Program-made: the position numbers and the translations under genes
The notes under the pieces: generated by a model
Told to the model about the DNA's origin: nothing
What the model saw: only the letters and a program-made list of their open reading frames with translations
Database searches by the model: none
In this document: positions 25,901 through 38,447 of the stretch, one piece after another
How the letters are laid out: each line of letters opens with the position of its first letter
Numbering within the stretch: the first letter of the stretch is position 1
Source of the DNA: Eublepharis macularius
Lineage: Eukaryota; Chordata; Lepidosauria; Squamata; Eublepharidae
Length of the DNA: 64,000 nt
Reading direction: 5' to 3'
Assembly: GCF_028583425.1 (NCBI RefSeq)
Contig: NC_072793.1
Span: 172,399,681-172,463,680 of the forward strand

Positions 25901-28900
25901 TACTCTTTACTCTTTTGATACCACAGAAAAACACTGTACAGGCTGGGTCCACTCCGCTGGAGACGGAGCCCTGCCATGCACCCTGCTCGCCCAGTCGATT
26001 GTAGAAATATCCTTCCCCCCCTCCACATCCCAGCTCTCTGTCAGTACCAGCTGTGCTCTCCAGTTTGGAAAGCTGGCAGTTGGGGGGTGGGTATAGATAG
26101 TTGCGATGGTGAAGATCCAGTAGCACCTTTCGGACTCAGAATCTTTTCACTGCCTTCAGCGTTGCAGAACCACAGGTCTCTTTGTCGGATGCATCTGACA
26201 AAGAGACCTGTGGTTCTGCAAAGCTTATGCCACAGTACAGTTGGCTAGTTTTTAAGGTGCTACTGGACTCTTTACTCTTTTGATACCACAGAAAAACACT
26301 GTACAGGCTGGGTCCACTCCGCTGGAGACGGAGCCCTGCCATGCACCTTGCTCGCCCAGTCGATTGTAGAAATATCCTTCCCCCCCCCTCCACATCCCAG
26401 CTCTCTGTCAGTACCAGCTGTGCTCTCCAGTTTGGAAAGCTGGCAGTTGGGGGGTGGGTATAGATAGTTGCGATGGTGAAGACCCAGTAGCACCTTTCGG
26501 ACTCAGAATCTTTTCACTGCCTTCAGCGTTGGAGAACCACAGGTCTCTTTGTCAGATGCATCTGACGAAAAGAGCTGTCTTTCTGCAAAGCTTATGCCAC
26601 AGTACAGTTGGCTAGTTTTTAAGGTGCTACTGTACTCTTTACTCTTTTGATACCACAGAAAAACACTGTACAGGCTGGGTCCACTCCGCTGGAGACGGAG
26701 CCCTGCCATGCACCCTGCTCGCCCAGTCGATTGTAGAAATATCCTTCCCCCCCTCCACATCCCAGCTCTCTGTCAGTACCAGCTGTGCTCTCCAGTTTGG
26801 AAAGCTGGCAGTTGGGGGGTGGGTATAGATAGTTGCGATGGTGAAGACCCAGTAGCACCTTTCGGACTCAGAATCTTTTCACTGCCTTCAGCGTTGGAGA
26901 ACCACAGGTCTCTTTGTCAGATGCATCTGACGAAAAGAGCTGTCTTTCTGCAAAGCTTATGCCACAGTACAGTTGGCTAGTTTTAAAGGTGCTACTGTAC
27001 TCTTTACTCTTTTGATACCACAGAAAAACACTGTACAGGCTGGGTCCACTCCGCTGGAGACGGAGCCCTGCCATGCACCCTGCTCGCCCAGTCGATTGTA
27101 GAAATATCCTTCCCCCCCTCCACATCCCAGCTCTCTGTCAGTACCAGCTGTGCTCTCCAGTTTGGAAAGCTGGCAGTTGGGGGGTGGGTATAGATAGTTG
27201 CGATGGTGAAGATCCAGTAGCACCTTTCGGACTCAGAATCTTTTCACTGCCTTCAGCGTTGCAGAACCACAGGTCTCTTTGTCGGATGCATCTGACAAAG
27301 AGACCTGTGGTTCTGCAAAGCTTATGCCACAGTACAGTTGGCTAGTTTTTAAGGTGCTACTGGACTCTTTACTCTTTTGATACCACAGAAAAACACTGTA
27401 CAGGCTGGGTCCACTCCGCTGGAGACGGAGCCCTGCCATGCACCTTGCTCGCCCAGTCGATTGTAGAAATATCCTTCCCCCCCCCTCCACATCCCAGCTC
27501 TCTGTCAGTACCAGCTGTGCTCTCCAGTTTGGAAAGCTGGCAGTTGGGGGGTGGGTATAGATAGTTGCGATGGTGAAGATCCAGTAGCACCTTTCGGACT
27601 CAGAATCTTTTCACTGCCTTCAGCGTTGGAGAACCACAGGTCTCTTTGTCGGATGCATCTGACAAAGAGACCTGTGGTTCTGCAAAGCTTATGCCACAGT
27701 ACAGTTGGCTAGTTTTTAAGGTGCTACTGGACTCTTTACTCTTTTGATACCACAGAAAAACACTGTACAGGCTGGGTCCACTCCGCTGGAGACGGAGCCC
27801 TGCCATGCACCCTGCTCGCCCAGTCGATTGTAGAAATATCCTTCCCCCCCCCTCCACATCCCAGCTCTCTGTCAGTACCAGCTGTGCTCTCCAGTTTGGA
27901 AAGCTGGCAGTTGGGGGGTGGGTATAGATAGTTGCGATGGTGAAGACCCAGTAGCACCTTTCGGACTCAGAATCTTTTCACTGCCTTCAGCGTTGGAGAA
28001 CCACAGGTCTCTTTGTCAGATGCATCTGACGAAAAGAGCTGTCTTTCTGCAAAGCTTATGCCACAGTACAGTTGGCTAGTTTTTAAGGTGCTACTGTACT
28101 CTTTACTCTTTTGATACCACAGAAAAACACTGTACAGGCTGGGTCCACTCCGCTGGAGACGGAGCCCTGCCATGCACCCTGCTCGCCCAGTCGATTGTAG
28201 AAATATCCTTCCCCCCCCCTCCACATCCCAGCTTTCTGTCAGTACCAGCTGTGCTCTCCAGTTTGGAAAGCTGGCAGTTGGGGGGTGGGTATAGATAGTT
28301 GCGATGGTGAAGACCCAGTAGCACCTTTCGGACTCAGAATCTTTTCACTGCCTTCAGCGTTGCAGAACCACAGGTCTCTTTGTCGGATGCATCTGACAAA
28401 GAGACCTGTGGTTCTGCAAAGCTTATGCCACAGTACAGTTGGCTAGTTTTTAAGGTGCTACTGTACTCTTTACTCTTTTGATACCACAGAAAAACACTGT
28501 ACAGGCTGGGTCCACTCCGCTGGAGACGGAGCCCTGCCATGCACCCTGCTCGCCCAGTCGATTGTAGAAATATCCTTCCCCCCCCTCCACATCCCAGCTC
28601 TCTGTCAGTACCAGCTGTGCTCTCCAGTTTGGAAAGCTGGCAGTTGGGGGGTGGGTATAGATAGTTGCGATGGTGAAGACCCAGTAGCACCTTTCGGACT
28701 CAGAATCTTTTCACTGCCTTCAGCGTTGCAGAACCACAGGTCTCTTTGTCAGATGCATCTGACAAAGAGACCTGTGGTTCTGCAAAGCTTATGCCACAGT
28801 ACAGTTGGCTAGTTTTTAAGGTGCTACTGTACTCTTTACTCTTTTGATACCACAGAAAAACACTGTACAGGCTGGGTCCACTCCGCTGGAGACGGAGCCC

Positions 28901-31900
28901 TGCCATGCACCCTGCTCGCCCAGTCGATTGTAGAAATATCCTTCCCCCCCCTCCACATCCCAGCTCTCTGTCAGTACCAGCTGTGCTCTCCAATTTGGAA
29001 AGCTGGCAGTTGGGGGGTGGGTATAGATAGTTGCGATAGTGGAGACCCAGTAGCACCTTTCGGACTCAGAATCTTTTCACTGCCTTCAGCGTTGGAGAAC
29101 CACAGGTCTCTTTGTCAGATGCATCTGACGAAAAGAGCTGTCTTTCTGCAAAGCTTATGCCACAGTACAGTTGGCTAGTTTTTAAGGTGCTACTGGACTC
29201 TTTACTCTTTTGATACCACAGAAAAACACTGTACAGGCTGGGTCCACTCCGCTGGAGACGGAGCCCTGCCATGCACCCTGCTCGCCCAGTCGATTGTAGA
29301 AATATCCTTCCCCCCCCCTCCACATCCCAGCTCTCTGTCAGTACCAGCTGTGCTCTCCAGTTTGGAAAGCTGGCAGTTGGGGGGTGGGTATAGATAGTTG
29401 CGATGGTGAAGACCCAGTAGCACCTTTCGGACTCAGAATCTTTTCACTGCCTTCAGCGTTGGAGAACCACAGGTCTCTTTGTCAGATGCATCTGACGAAA
29501 AGAGCTGTCTTTCTGCAAAGCTTATGCCACAGTACAGTTGGCTAGTTTTTAAGGTGTTACTGTACTCTTTACTCTTTTGATACCACAGAAAAACACTGTA
29601 CAGGCTGGGTCCACTCCGCTGGAGACGGAGCCCTGCCATGCACCCTGCTCGCCCAGTCGATTGTAGAAATATCCTTCCCCCCCCTCCACATCCCAGCTCT
29701 CTGTCAGTACCAGCTGTGCTCTCCAGTTTGGAAAGCTGGCAGTTGGGGGGTGGGTATAGATAGTTGCGATGGTGAAGACCCAGTAGCACCTTTCGGACTC
29801 AGAATCTTTTCACTGCCTTCAGCGTTGGAGAACCACAGGTCTCTTTGTCAGATGCATCTGACAAAGAGACCTGTGGTTCTGCAAAGCTTATGCCACAGTA
29901 CAGTTGGCTAGTTTTTAAGGTGCTACTGTACTCTTTACTCTTTTGATACCACAGAAAAACACTGTACAGGCTGGGTCCACTCCGCTGGAGACGGAGCCCT
30001 GCCATGCACCCTGCTCGCCCAGTCGATTGTAGAAATATCCTTCCCCCCCTCCACATCCCAGCTCTCTGTCAGTACCAGCTGTGCTCTCCAGTTTGGAAAG
30101 CTGGCAGTTGGGGGGTGGGTATAGATAGTTGCGATGGTGAAGATCCAGTAGCACCTTTCGGACTCAGAATCTTTTCACTGCCTTCAGCGTTGGAGAACCA
30201 CAGGTCTCTTTGTCGGATGCATCTGACAAAGAGACCTGTGGTTCTGCAAAGCTTATGCCACAGTACAGTTGGCTAGTTTTTAAGGTGCTACTGGACTCTT
30301 TACTCTTTTGATACCACAGAAAAACACTGTACAGGCTGGGTCCACTCCGCTGGAGACGGAGCCCTGCCATGCACCCTGCTCGCCCAGTCGATTGTAGAAA
30401 TATCCTTCCCCCCCCTCCACATCCCAGCTTTCTGTCAGTACCAGCTGTGCTCTCCAGTTTGGAAAGCTGGCAGTTGGGGGGTGGGTATAGATAGTTGCGA
30501 TGGTGAAGACCCAGTAGCACCTTTCGGACTCAGAATCTTTTCACTGCCTTCAGCGTTGCAGAACCACAGGTCTCTTTGTCGGATGCATCTGACAAAGAGA
30601 CCTGTGGTTCTGCAAAGCTTATGCCACAGTACAGTTGGCTAGTTTTTAAGGTGCTACTGGACTCTTTACTCTTTTGATACCACAGAAAAACACTGTACAG
30701 GCTGGGTCCACTCCGCTGGAGACGGAGCCCTGCCATGCACCCTGCTCGCCCAGTCGATTGTAGAAATATCCTTCCCCCCCCCTCCACATCCCAGCTCTCT
30801 GTCAGTACCAGCTGTGCTCTCCAGTTTGGAAAGCTGGCAGTTGGGGGGTGGGTATAGATAGTTGCGATGGTGAAGACCAAGTAGCACCTTTCGGACTCAG
30901 AATCTTTTCACTGCCTTCAGCGTTGCAGAACCACAGGTCTCTTTGTCAGATGCATCTGACAAAGAGACCTGTGGTTCTGCAAAGCTTATGCCACAGTACA
31001 GTTGGCTAGTTTTTAAGGTGCTACTGTACTCTTTACTCTTTTGATACCACAGAAAAACACTGTACAGGCTGGGTCCACTCCGCTGGAGACAGAGCCCTGC
31101 CATGCACCCTGCTCGCCCAGTCGATTGTAGAAATATCCTTCCCCCCCCCCTCCACATCCCAGCTCTCTGTCAGTACCAGCTGTGCTCTCCAATTTGGAAA
31201 GCTGGCAGTTGGGGGGTGGGTATAGATAGTTGCGATGGTGAAGACCCAGTAGCACCTTTCGGACTCAGAATCTTTTCACTGCCTTCAGCGTTGGAGAACC
31301 ACAGGTCTCTTTGTCAGATGCATCTGACGAAAAGAGCTGTCTTTCTGCAAAGCTTATGCCACAGTACAGTTGGCTAGTTTTTAAGGTGCTACTGGACTCT
31401 TTACTCTTTTGATACCACAGAAAAACACTGTACAGGCTGGGTCCACTCCGCTGGAGACGGAGCCCTGCCATGCACCCTGCTCGCCCAGTCGATTGTAGAA
31501 ATATCCTTCCCCCCCCTCCACATCCCAGCTCTCTGTCAGTACCAGCTGTGCTCTCCAGTTTGGAAAGCTGGCAGTTGGGGGGTGGGTATAGATAGTTGCG
31601 ATGGTGAAGACCCAGTAGCACCTTTCGGACTCAGAATCTTTTCACTGCCTTCAGCGTTGGAGAACCACAGGTCTCTTTGTCAGATGCATCTGACAAAGAG
31701 ACCTGTGGTTCTGCAAAGCTTATGCCACAGTACAGTTGGCTAGTTTTTAAGGTGCTACTGTACTCTTTACTCTTTTGATACCACAGAAAAACACTGTACA
31801 GGCTGGGTCCTCTGCGCTGGAGACGGAGCCCTGCCATGCACCCTGCTCGCCCAGTCGATTGTAGAAATATCCTTCCCCCCCCCTCCACATCCCAGCTCTC

Positions 31901-32098
31901 TGTCAGTACCAGCTGTGCTCTCCAGTTTGGAAAGCTGGCAGTTGGGGGGTGGGTATAGATAGTTGCGACGGTGAAGATCCAGTAGCACCTTTCGGACTCA
32001 GAATCTTTTCACTGCCTTCAGTGTTGCAGAACCACAGGTCTCTTTGTCGGATGCATCTGACAAAGATATCTGTGGTTCTGCAAAGCTTACACTGCTAT
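19955..32098 (+). repeat. Left array: about 32 tandem copies of a 366-bp unit
   Basis: Unit boundaries recur every 364-369 bp from 20261 to 31988 (32 full units), with an internally deleted unit at the outer edge (19955-20260) and a partial one at the inner edge (31989-32098). Each unit holds a head-to-head inverted duplication of the dispersed element (CCACAGGTCTCTTTGTC / complement), AGGTGCTACTG at both ends, a C-tract of variable length and a GTTGGGGGGTGGG block. Length variation is mostly in the C-tract. Two subtypes are mixed: one with CTGACAAAGAGACC, and one with CTGACGAAAAGAGC (12 of 32 units by my count). Copies are otherwise nearly identical, which implies recent homogenisation. Confidence 0.95.
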
Positions 32099-32520
32099 AA
32101 AGTAGGTTAGTCTAGGAAGTCCACGCAGAGGAGAGCAGAGGTGAGCTGAGATCATAGTTTGGGCTGGGATGTGATAACTTTGGTTATTCATGTTTTGATG
32201 TCCACTCACAGATCCACAGTTGCAACAAAAAATAACAGATTGCGGGTGCGACAGGGAAGTGCTAGAGCAAATGTGTCGGAGGTGACCAACCTTCTACCTG
32301 TCCCCCCCTTCCCCCCCAACCACCTCCACCCTGCACAGCTGATATGAGTCGGGGGGGGGGGGCTGCAGAGCCAGCAAGGCAGGGAGGCTGATCTCCGGTT
32401 TGGAGAGCTGGGGGGGGGGGTACTTCTTCTGGATCTATAGCTGGACGCTTTATGAGCCCTCAGCTGGGCTCAGCGCCCTTCATGGCTGCTGAAATCTCCT
32501 CCAGGGCTGCCCGCCCTCCA
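32099..32520 (+). repeat. Inner flanking modules of the left arm
   Basis: Starts at GTAGGTTAGTCTAGGAAGTC and continues through AACAGATTGCGGG..GACAGGGAAGTGC to the GCCCTTCATGGCTGCTGAA module. It is the mirror image of 37810-38447 on the right side, with the same junction to the array (ATATCTGTGGTTCTGCAAAG). G/C homopolymer runs separate the two modules. Confidence 0.85.
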
Positions 32521-33255
32521 TCCCCTACCAGCAACTGGACCCAGCTTGTGAGCCAGACCCGGGGAGCGATTGCTGAAGGAAGGAAAGGACCATGCTGCAG
32601 GCAGCCAAAGAGAGCCGTGCTCTGTTCAAGCCCTGCTTGCCCATTCCATTGCCAAAATATCTTCCCCCATCTTTCTCCCCAAAGAAATTAGCTGTGATTC
32701 ATGAAATCTCATGCCCTGCTGCGAATAGCATCAGCCTTAAAGGTGCTACTGTACTCCTGCTCTTTTTGTCAGGTATCTGAAGCATTGAGCAGTGAGCCAA
32801 GTATAAGTAATTGACGAAGAGGAACAGTTTCGCTAACCCCCGCATCCCCAACCCTCGCTTGCAAGGGTACAGCGAATTCTGCTGTACTATACTCTGCACA
32901 ATACCAGTATAATCCAACAGTTAATCTTGTGCATTGCCTACTCTTAGTACAATTTAGGCAAAGTATTCAGGTACACCACAAGAGCAAAAATTATCTGTTT
33001 AATGACACGAAACTGAGATACAAAATTCACCGTATTGGTTGTGAATAGAAGTATCAGAAATAAAAACAAAAGGAAAGTCTGAGAGACACCAACGCATGCA
33101 GTTGTGCAATTCCAATTAGGAACCGAAATTATCCAAGTGTTAAGGGTTGTCATATTTAGACTAGAAAACTTACTTTTGGATCACCCATGATGCCCATTAC
33201 ACTTGGCAGCCTGTGCTTAGTATTGCTAAGCACGGGTCAATAACAGAGATAACAT
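32521..33255. other. Left part of the central region, non-coding
   Basis: Contains a fragment of the dispersed element at about 32733-32775 (CTTAAAGGTGCTACTGTACTC) and otherwise unique sequence. A short palindrome, GTGCTTAGTATTGCTAAGCAC-like, lies at about 33211-33231. No gene is seen. This is the downstream side of the transposase gene, which reads leftward. Confidence 0.5.
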
Positions 33256-34704
33256 TTAACGTGAGAAGTGTTTACAGTACGCAGAACGGATCTTTAGCGC
33301 CCTTTCTGTCATTGCTGCTTCTGACCAGGGGATCAAGGGCCTCTCCTCAGGGGGATCTAGCAAGTCTTCACGGAGAAATGGACCATAAAGCATGTCCCCA
33401 CGAGCAAGACATATGTTGTGGAGGACGCAGCAAGTGGTGATGACAGCTGTCATCAGTCTCTCACTCATATGCAGACCCTTTTGCAAAATAAGCCATCTAT
33501 TTTTCAAAATCGCAAAACTCCTCTCCACCGTCATACGACAACTGCTTAGTCGAAAGTTAAATCTCTCTTGAGCAGCTGAGGATGGTGCAGGATATGGTTT
33601 CATTAGCCACGGACGCAATGGGTATGCAGGATCACCAATTATTACGGGATCAAATGTGACTCCCTCCAATGTCCATGGCATCTTCGGCAGTCTTGTTCCT
33701 TCCTCCATACGTTGAAAGAGGGGCGAGTTACGCAGCACTCTTGCATCATGTGCCTTTCCTGGGAATCCCACAAATATATCCAGGAATCTGGCCCTTGTGT
33801 CAACAACTGCCTGAAGGATCATGGAGCAGTAACCTTTCCTGTTGATGTAACTCTCTCCAGAAAAGGGGGGAGCTCTAATTCTGATGTGGGTGCCATCCAC
33901 AGCGCCCCAGGCATGAGGGAAACTGTGTTCCTTGAAGCCGTTAAGAACAGCATTGATATCATCAATTCGAATCCACTTCTCAGTCAACTTGGCCGCAATA
34001 AGCTCGCACACCTCATCGAAGACAGAGCAGATTGTTGACACTCCTTTGCTGAAACCTGGCAACAGAGCTGCATTTGTTGTACCCATCGCCAGTTTCCATA
34101 TGGTGATTGCCACAAGCTCCTCTGGTGAGATGGGTTCACGCATGTTTGTTGTCTCTCTCTTCAGGTATACACGTAGCTCATCTACTATGTATTCAAATGT
34201 ACCCCTACTCATGCGAAACTGCTGTAACCATTGCGAGTCATCAAACTGATTGTTGATCCACCATGGCCACCAATGAGGGCTAGCCCGCGCAAGCACCCAT
34301 GCCGACCGTCTGTGTTCAAACATTGAGTTGGTCCAGTATGCCATCTCCTCTAATGCTGCCAACATCGCCATTGCAGCTCTCAACCTTCGGCGGCTCTTGG
34401 TGTTTTGATGTGCAGCCGGGGTAGTTCCATGCACCCTGTTGCAAAGCTCCACCAGCAATATACTGCTTTTAGCAATTTCACTTGCAAAGCTCTGAACGTT
34501 GATTTGTAGCCGATGGATAAGTCTGCGGCCCATTCTTCGGTTCAGAATGGAATGCACCTCATCAGCGTTGCTAGATTTAATTACTTTTTCTGGAAATCGT
34601 CCCATTGTAAGTTTATCTCGTTGATGTTCCAGGGATTTATGTCTTTTTCCAAAAATGTGGGTAGAGAAAAATGCGTAGTGACAGCAATTGAAGTGTAGTT
34701 CCAA
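33256..34704 (-). CDS. PIF/Harbinger DDE transposase, intact
   Basis: An uninterrupted 482-residue frame. The C-terminal two thirds are a DDE_Tnp_4 catalytic domain: AVDGTHI (Asp 270), GFPGKAHDARVL (Asp 320), IGDPAYPL (Asp 358) and MTVERSFAILKNRW (Glu 394). That gives the catalytic Asp-Asp-Glu set with 35 residues between the second Asp and the Glu. Residues about 140-260 contain the conserved WLQQFRMSRGTFEYIV and AITIWKLA helix-turn-helix-like region that precedes the domain in this family. The enzyme would cut and rejoin element ends in the nucleus. The start may be Met 1 or Met 34. Nothing in the frame suggests decay, in contrast to most old DNA elements. A Myb/SANT partner protein, normally needed by Harbinger elements, was not found nearby. 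Confidence 0.92.
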   Translation of the reverse strand: MELHFNCCHYAFFSTHIFGKRHKSLEHQRDKLTMGRFPEKVIKSSNADEVHSILNRRMGRRLIHRLQINVQSFASEIAKSSILLVELCNRVHGTTPAAHQNTKSRRRLRAAMAMLAALEEMAYWTNSMFEHRRSAWVLARASPHWWPWWINNQFDDSQWLQQFRMSRGTFEYIVDELRVYLKRETTNMREPISPEELVAITIWKLAMGTTNAALLPGFSKGVSTICSVFDEVCELIAAKLTEKWIRIDDINAVLNGFKEHSFPHAWGAVDGTHIRIRAPPFSGESYINRKGYCSMILQAVVDTRARFLDIFVGFPGKAHDARVLRNSPLFQRMEEGTRLPKMPWTLEGVTFDPVIIGDPAYPLRPWLMKPYPAPSSAAQERFNFRLSSCRMTVERSFAILKNRWLILQKGLHMSERLMTAVITTCCVLHNICLARGDMLYGPFLREDLLDPPEERPLIPWSEAAMTERALKIRSAYCKHFSR

Positions 34705-37690
34705 AATCTCTCACTGTTGAGTGCTGGGAAGGAATCCCCTAGGCCGCAAGAAAGGATGTGCTATCTGCCCAGTCATCTAATCACGAAGGAATGATTGATC
34801 GGTTAATTGGCCCACAGAAGATTGGTCAGCTGAGGCCAAATGGCAAGGGAATTGAATGGCTTAAACGCCGTGATTACTCTTTGAACTTTTTATTGTTTGC
34901 ATAGTTGATCCACGGAGGATCGAAAAATTCACTTTGGTGTATCCTTTATTTCCCACTCCACGCCTCTGTGTATGCCACGAAATGAAGAATTCAGACTATA
35001 AGACAAGGCACTGCATAGCAAGTGTGAAATATTTAAATATTACAGGAAGAAAGTAAAACAGGGATCCACACAGATCCTAACAGATCCTTTTTTTTAAATA
35101 GGGCAGCCACAAATGAAACATCAAAAAACATAATACAGCCAGGTCCAGTGAGTGAAAGATAAAGTTATTGGATTCAAAGAGTAGTTCTCGCGGCCACTGC
35201 AAAAATGAGTTGAATTTGAGAAAGGGATCCTCATGAAGTCATTTGTTTTTTATATAGAAACAAAACAAATATTTTCACATTGATGATCATTTTGAAAACC
35301 AAAATCAAACATGCAAATCCAGAACATTTCTATCGCCCCAAATGGCACCCAACCAATCAGCCATCCACCGCTTCCTGGCCACGACACAGCGCATAAATTT
35401 TTTTCAATAGTAGGGATTCTCATGGATCCTATGGTTTTTTTCATAGGGCCACTCAAAATTAACCTCAAAATACTAGATCTTGTCTATTGCCACAAAAGAG
35501 ACCCAAAAAATCAGGTTCACCACTTTGTGGCTCCACCACAGCCATAGACTGAACACCTTGAAATCTTGGTGCATACCCAAGATTTTTATGCTGGTCAAAC
35601 CAGAATCATCTTCAAATCCTTCATCATGCCCTTTGTGCCTTGCCACAGACTGCACCGTTCATATTTGAACCACCACTCTGTGTTTCCATCCATAACCATA
35701 AAATATGGATCCAATGTACAGTTCCACATGGATCCTCAGGGTTTTTTAAAAGGAGTCACCAGAATTCCGAATGAGAAGCTCACTTTCACAGCAACAAAAT
35801 AATAATTTTTAAAAACCCTTTCTGATCCAAGTCTGTGCGGCATTGTTGTTGTTCCAACACACATTAAATACATGGATCCTCACACGGCGTTATGATTTCT
35901 TCTATTCCTACATCCAAATACATGGTGAAATGACATTGCTCATCAATGACCATGTAGTGACCCATTAGACCAACAAATGTAGCATTTCATGGTTCCTTAA
36001 TTGTAAGAAAACTGTATCAGAAGTTGTTGATTCTCATGCAAGTTTCATGGAGTACCATCATAATTCAGATCAGAGAATCCTTGCTTTATTCAACCATTAT
36101 TAACTGTGATGAAAACTAACTAGGAGTTGCATTTATTATTTCTCAGGGAACTGACTCCCAACTGTCCTTTCCAGACTACTCAATTTTCCTGCCTAGTGGA
36201 CCCAGGGTTCATAATCTACCCCCTCCCCCACAATGTGCCCACAGCCACTTCATCAGCTCCCATGGTGTTAAAGGCACAGCTGACTTCCACTCCAGAAACA
36301 CGTGAGGCACAGCTACCATGGCAAAGGCACACTCCCAAATGCTAGAAAGTTTCCAAACACACAGGAGAGATTGCCAGGTATCAGAGGCACACTCCCATTG
36401 CATGCTCATCCCTGGAAAAGAACAGCAGAACCAAACTGTTTAGTGCAACAGAACCAATGTCATTCATAGCAGCCCAGCAGAAGCCAGTACCAGTGGGGCG
36501 GGGGGGGGGGGGGGAAACAAACATAAGCAAGTGAGATACAAAAACAGTTGTATAAGATCCCACTTGGACTCAACCTGAAAGAGAGAGTGAGGTTTATTTT
36601 CTGCACCTTTCTTGCAGAACCTCGTTTATGAGAGGTTTCCATTCCCTCGCTTCAGTTGGGTTCTTTATTTCTTACCCAGAATGAACTTGCACTAGCTGGC
36701 ATGCCTTTTCCAAGCCTGTGTTGGTTGCAGAGAGTGGAGTACTTGTATTGGCACAAATTGTCCCTCTCACTCTAACTTTCTGATGCCATCCCTGTACAAA
36801 GGATCTTTTCCCACTGTTTGTGGTACATGACGCTGGATGTAAGACTGTTTTTAGTGCAATATGTGGCAATGGACATGATATGAGACAGCACATTGAATTT
36901 GGGAGGATACTATGCAAAAAAACATAGGATTCATGAGGATCCATGCTTTTGGACCTATTTCTCGCTGTTATGGAGATTCAATACCCCTCCCTGAATTCCT
37001 GTTTCTGGCTCCTGCTAAGTAACGGATTTCTGAGGATCAGGTTAACCAATGCATCATTCAGAGTCCGAAATTGCGACTTGCCTCCCATGAATCAAATTTT
37101 AAATTCACAGCAGACCAAAGTTATGTTTAAAGTTAACCAAAAGAAAAGAAGGAATCAACCAGTCTCCAGGAAACAGCTCTTCCCATGCCGGCATCATTAA
37201 ACTGGCAGGGATCATAAATTTCATTCTCAAGTACTGTGACATGGGATAGAAATTTCAGCATGATTGGGTAACATAAACATCCGCTGTGAAACAAATACAG
37301 ATGGCTATCTAGGCATAACATCTGAGTCTAAGGCTTTGATGTCAGTGGCAGTCTCTTGGAAGTTGTAATCAATGTGGCCCCATTTACATTTCAAACTTAC
37401 ATCGCTATCCAATTTGCATAGTATCAACAAACAGCTTTGAAACCCAAGTTTTTCAAATTTGTCTAACTCCTCTGCTCAAAGGGAATGGAAACCTCTCATA
37501 AACACAGTGAATCAAGGGGACCAAGTAGTACCAAGCCACAGGCAGAAGACAGCCGCACTAGAGAGTTCTGTTCCTGATCTACGGCTACTTATCAAAGAGA
37601 CCTATTTCGACATCCCTAAGCTGTACTTAGGTTGAAGCAGGACAGCACTAACTGTCCCACAGTCGCTGCGAAACACTTTCAGACTATCCG
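34705..37690. other. Central region of the giant element, non-coding, with diverged internal repeats
   Basis: No ORF with a recognisable domain was found. Between about 35050 and 35900 GGATCC-containing words recur (about 35058, 35227, 35423, 35706, 35730, 35873), several followed by a T-run and a GGGC(A)CCAC-like word. This suggests strongly diverged tandem repeats of roughly 150-190 bp. A G-run of 16 lies near 36500. This is where a second Harbinger ORF would be expected if it had existed. Confidence 0.45.
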
Positions 37691-38447
37691 GAATCTATTT
37701 TCATCCTTTCAGCAACACCAGGCTTTTCTAGCAGCCCCGCTTTTCTTGCACTAGACGTGCCCCTCTCTCCACAGCCCCCAGGATTTCTTTCAATTCATTT
37801 TTTTCAAAGAGGGCGGGCAGCCCTGGAGGAGATTTCAGCAGCCATGAAGGGCTCTGAGCCCAGCTGCGGGCTCATCAAGCGTCCAGCTAGAGATCCAGAA
37901 GAAGTAGCCGTGTTAGTCTGTGGTAGCAAAAGGGTAAAGACTGAGTCCAGTAGCGCCTTAAAACCTGGCCAACTGTACTGTGGCATAAGCTTTGCAGAAC
38001 CACAGGTCTCTTTGTCAGATGCATCCGACAAGGAGACCTGCGGTTCTCCAATGCTTAAGGCACTAAAGAGATTCTGCGTCCGAAAGGTGCTACTGTGTCT
38101 TCACCATCACAACCACCTATACCACCCCCCCCCCCAGCTCTCCAAACCGGAGATCAGCCTCCCTGCCCAGCTGGCTCTACAGCCCCCCCCTGACTCATAT
38201 CAGCTGTGCAGGGTGGAGGTGGTTGGGGGGGAAGGGGGGGACAGGTAGAAGGTTGGTCACCTCCGACACATTTGCTCTAGCACTTCCCTGTCGCACCCCC
38301 AATCTGTTATTTTTTGTTGCAACTGTGGATCTGTGAGTGGACATCAAAACATGAATAACCAAAGTTATCACATCCCAGCCCAAACTATGATCTCAGCTCA
38401 CCTCTGCTCTCCTCTGCGTGGACTTCCTAGACTAACCTACTTTATAG
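37690..38447 (-). repeat. Inner flanking modules of the right arm
   Basis: Mirror image of left-arm sequence. 37690-38090 is the complement of 18745-19012 joined to 19638-19760, without the 593-bp insert. 38195-38447 is the complement of 32099-32350. Junctions to the array are the same as on the left. This is direct evidence that the two arms are inverted copies. Confidence 0.85.

Noticed and set aside
19955..32098. CRISPR-like array
   Set aside because: The unit is 366 bp with no unique spacers, in a vertebrate genome; it is satellite-like.
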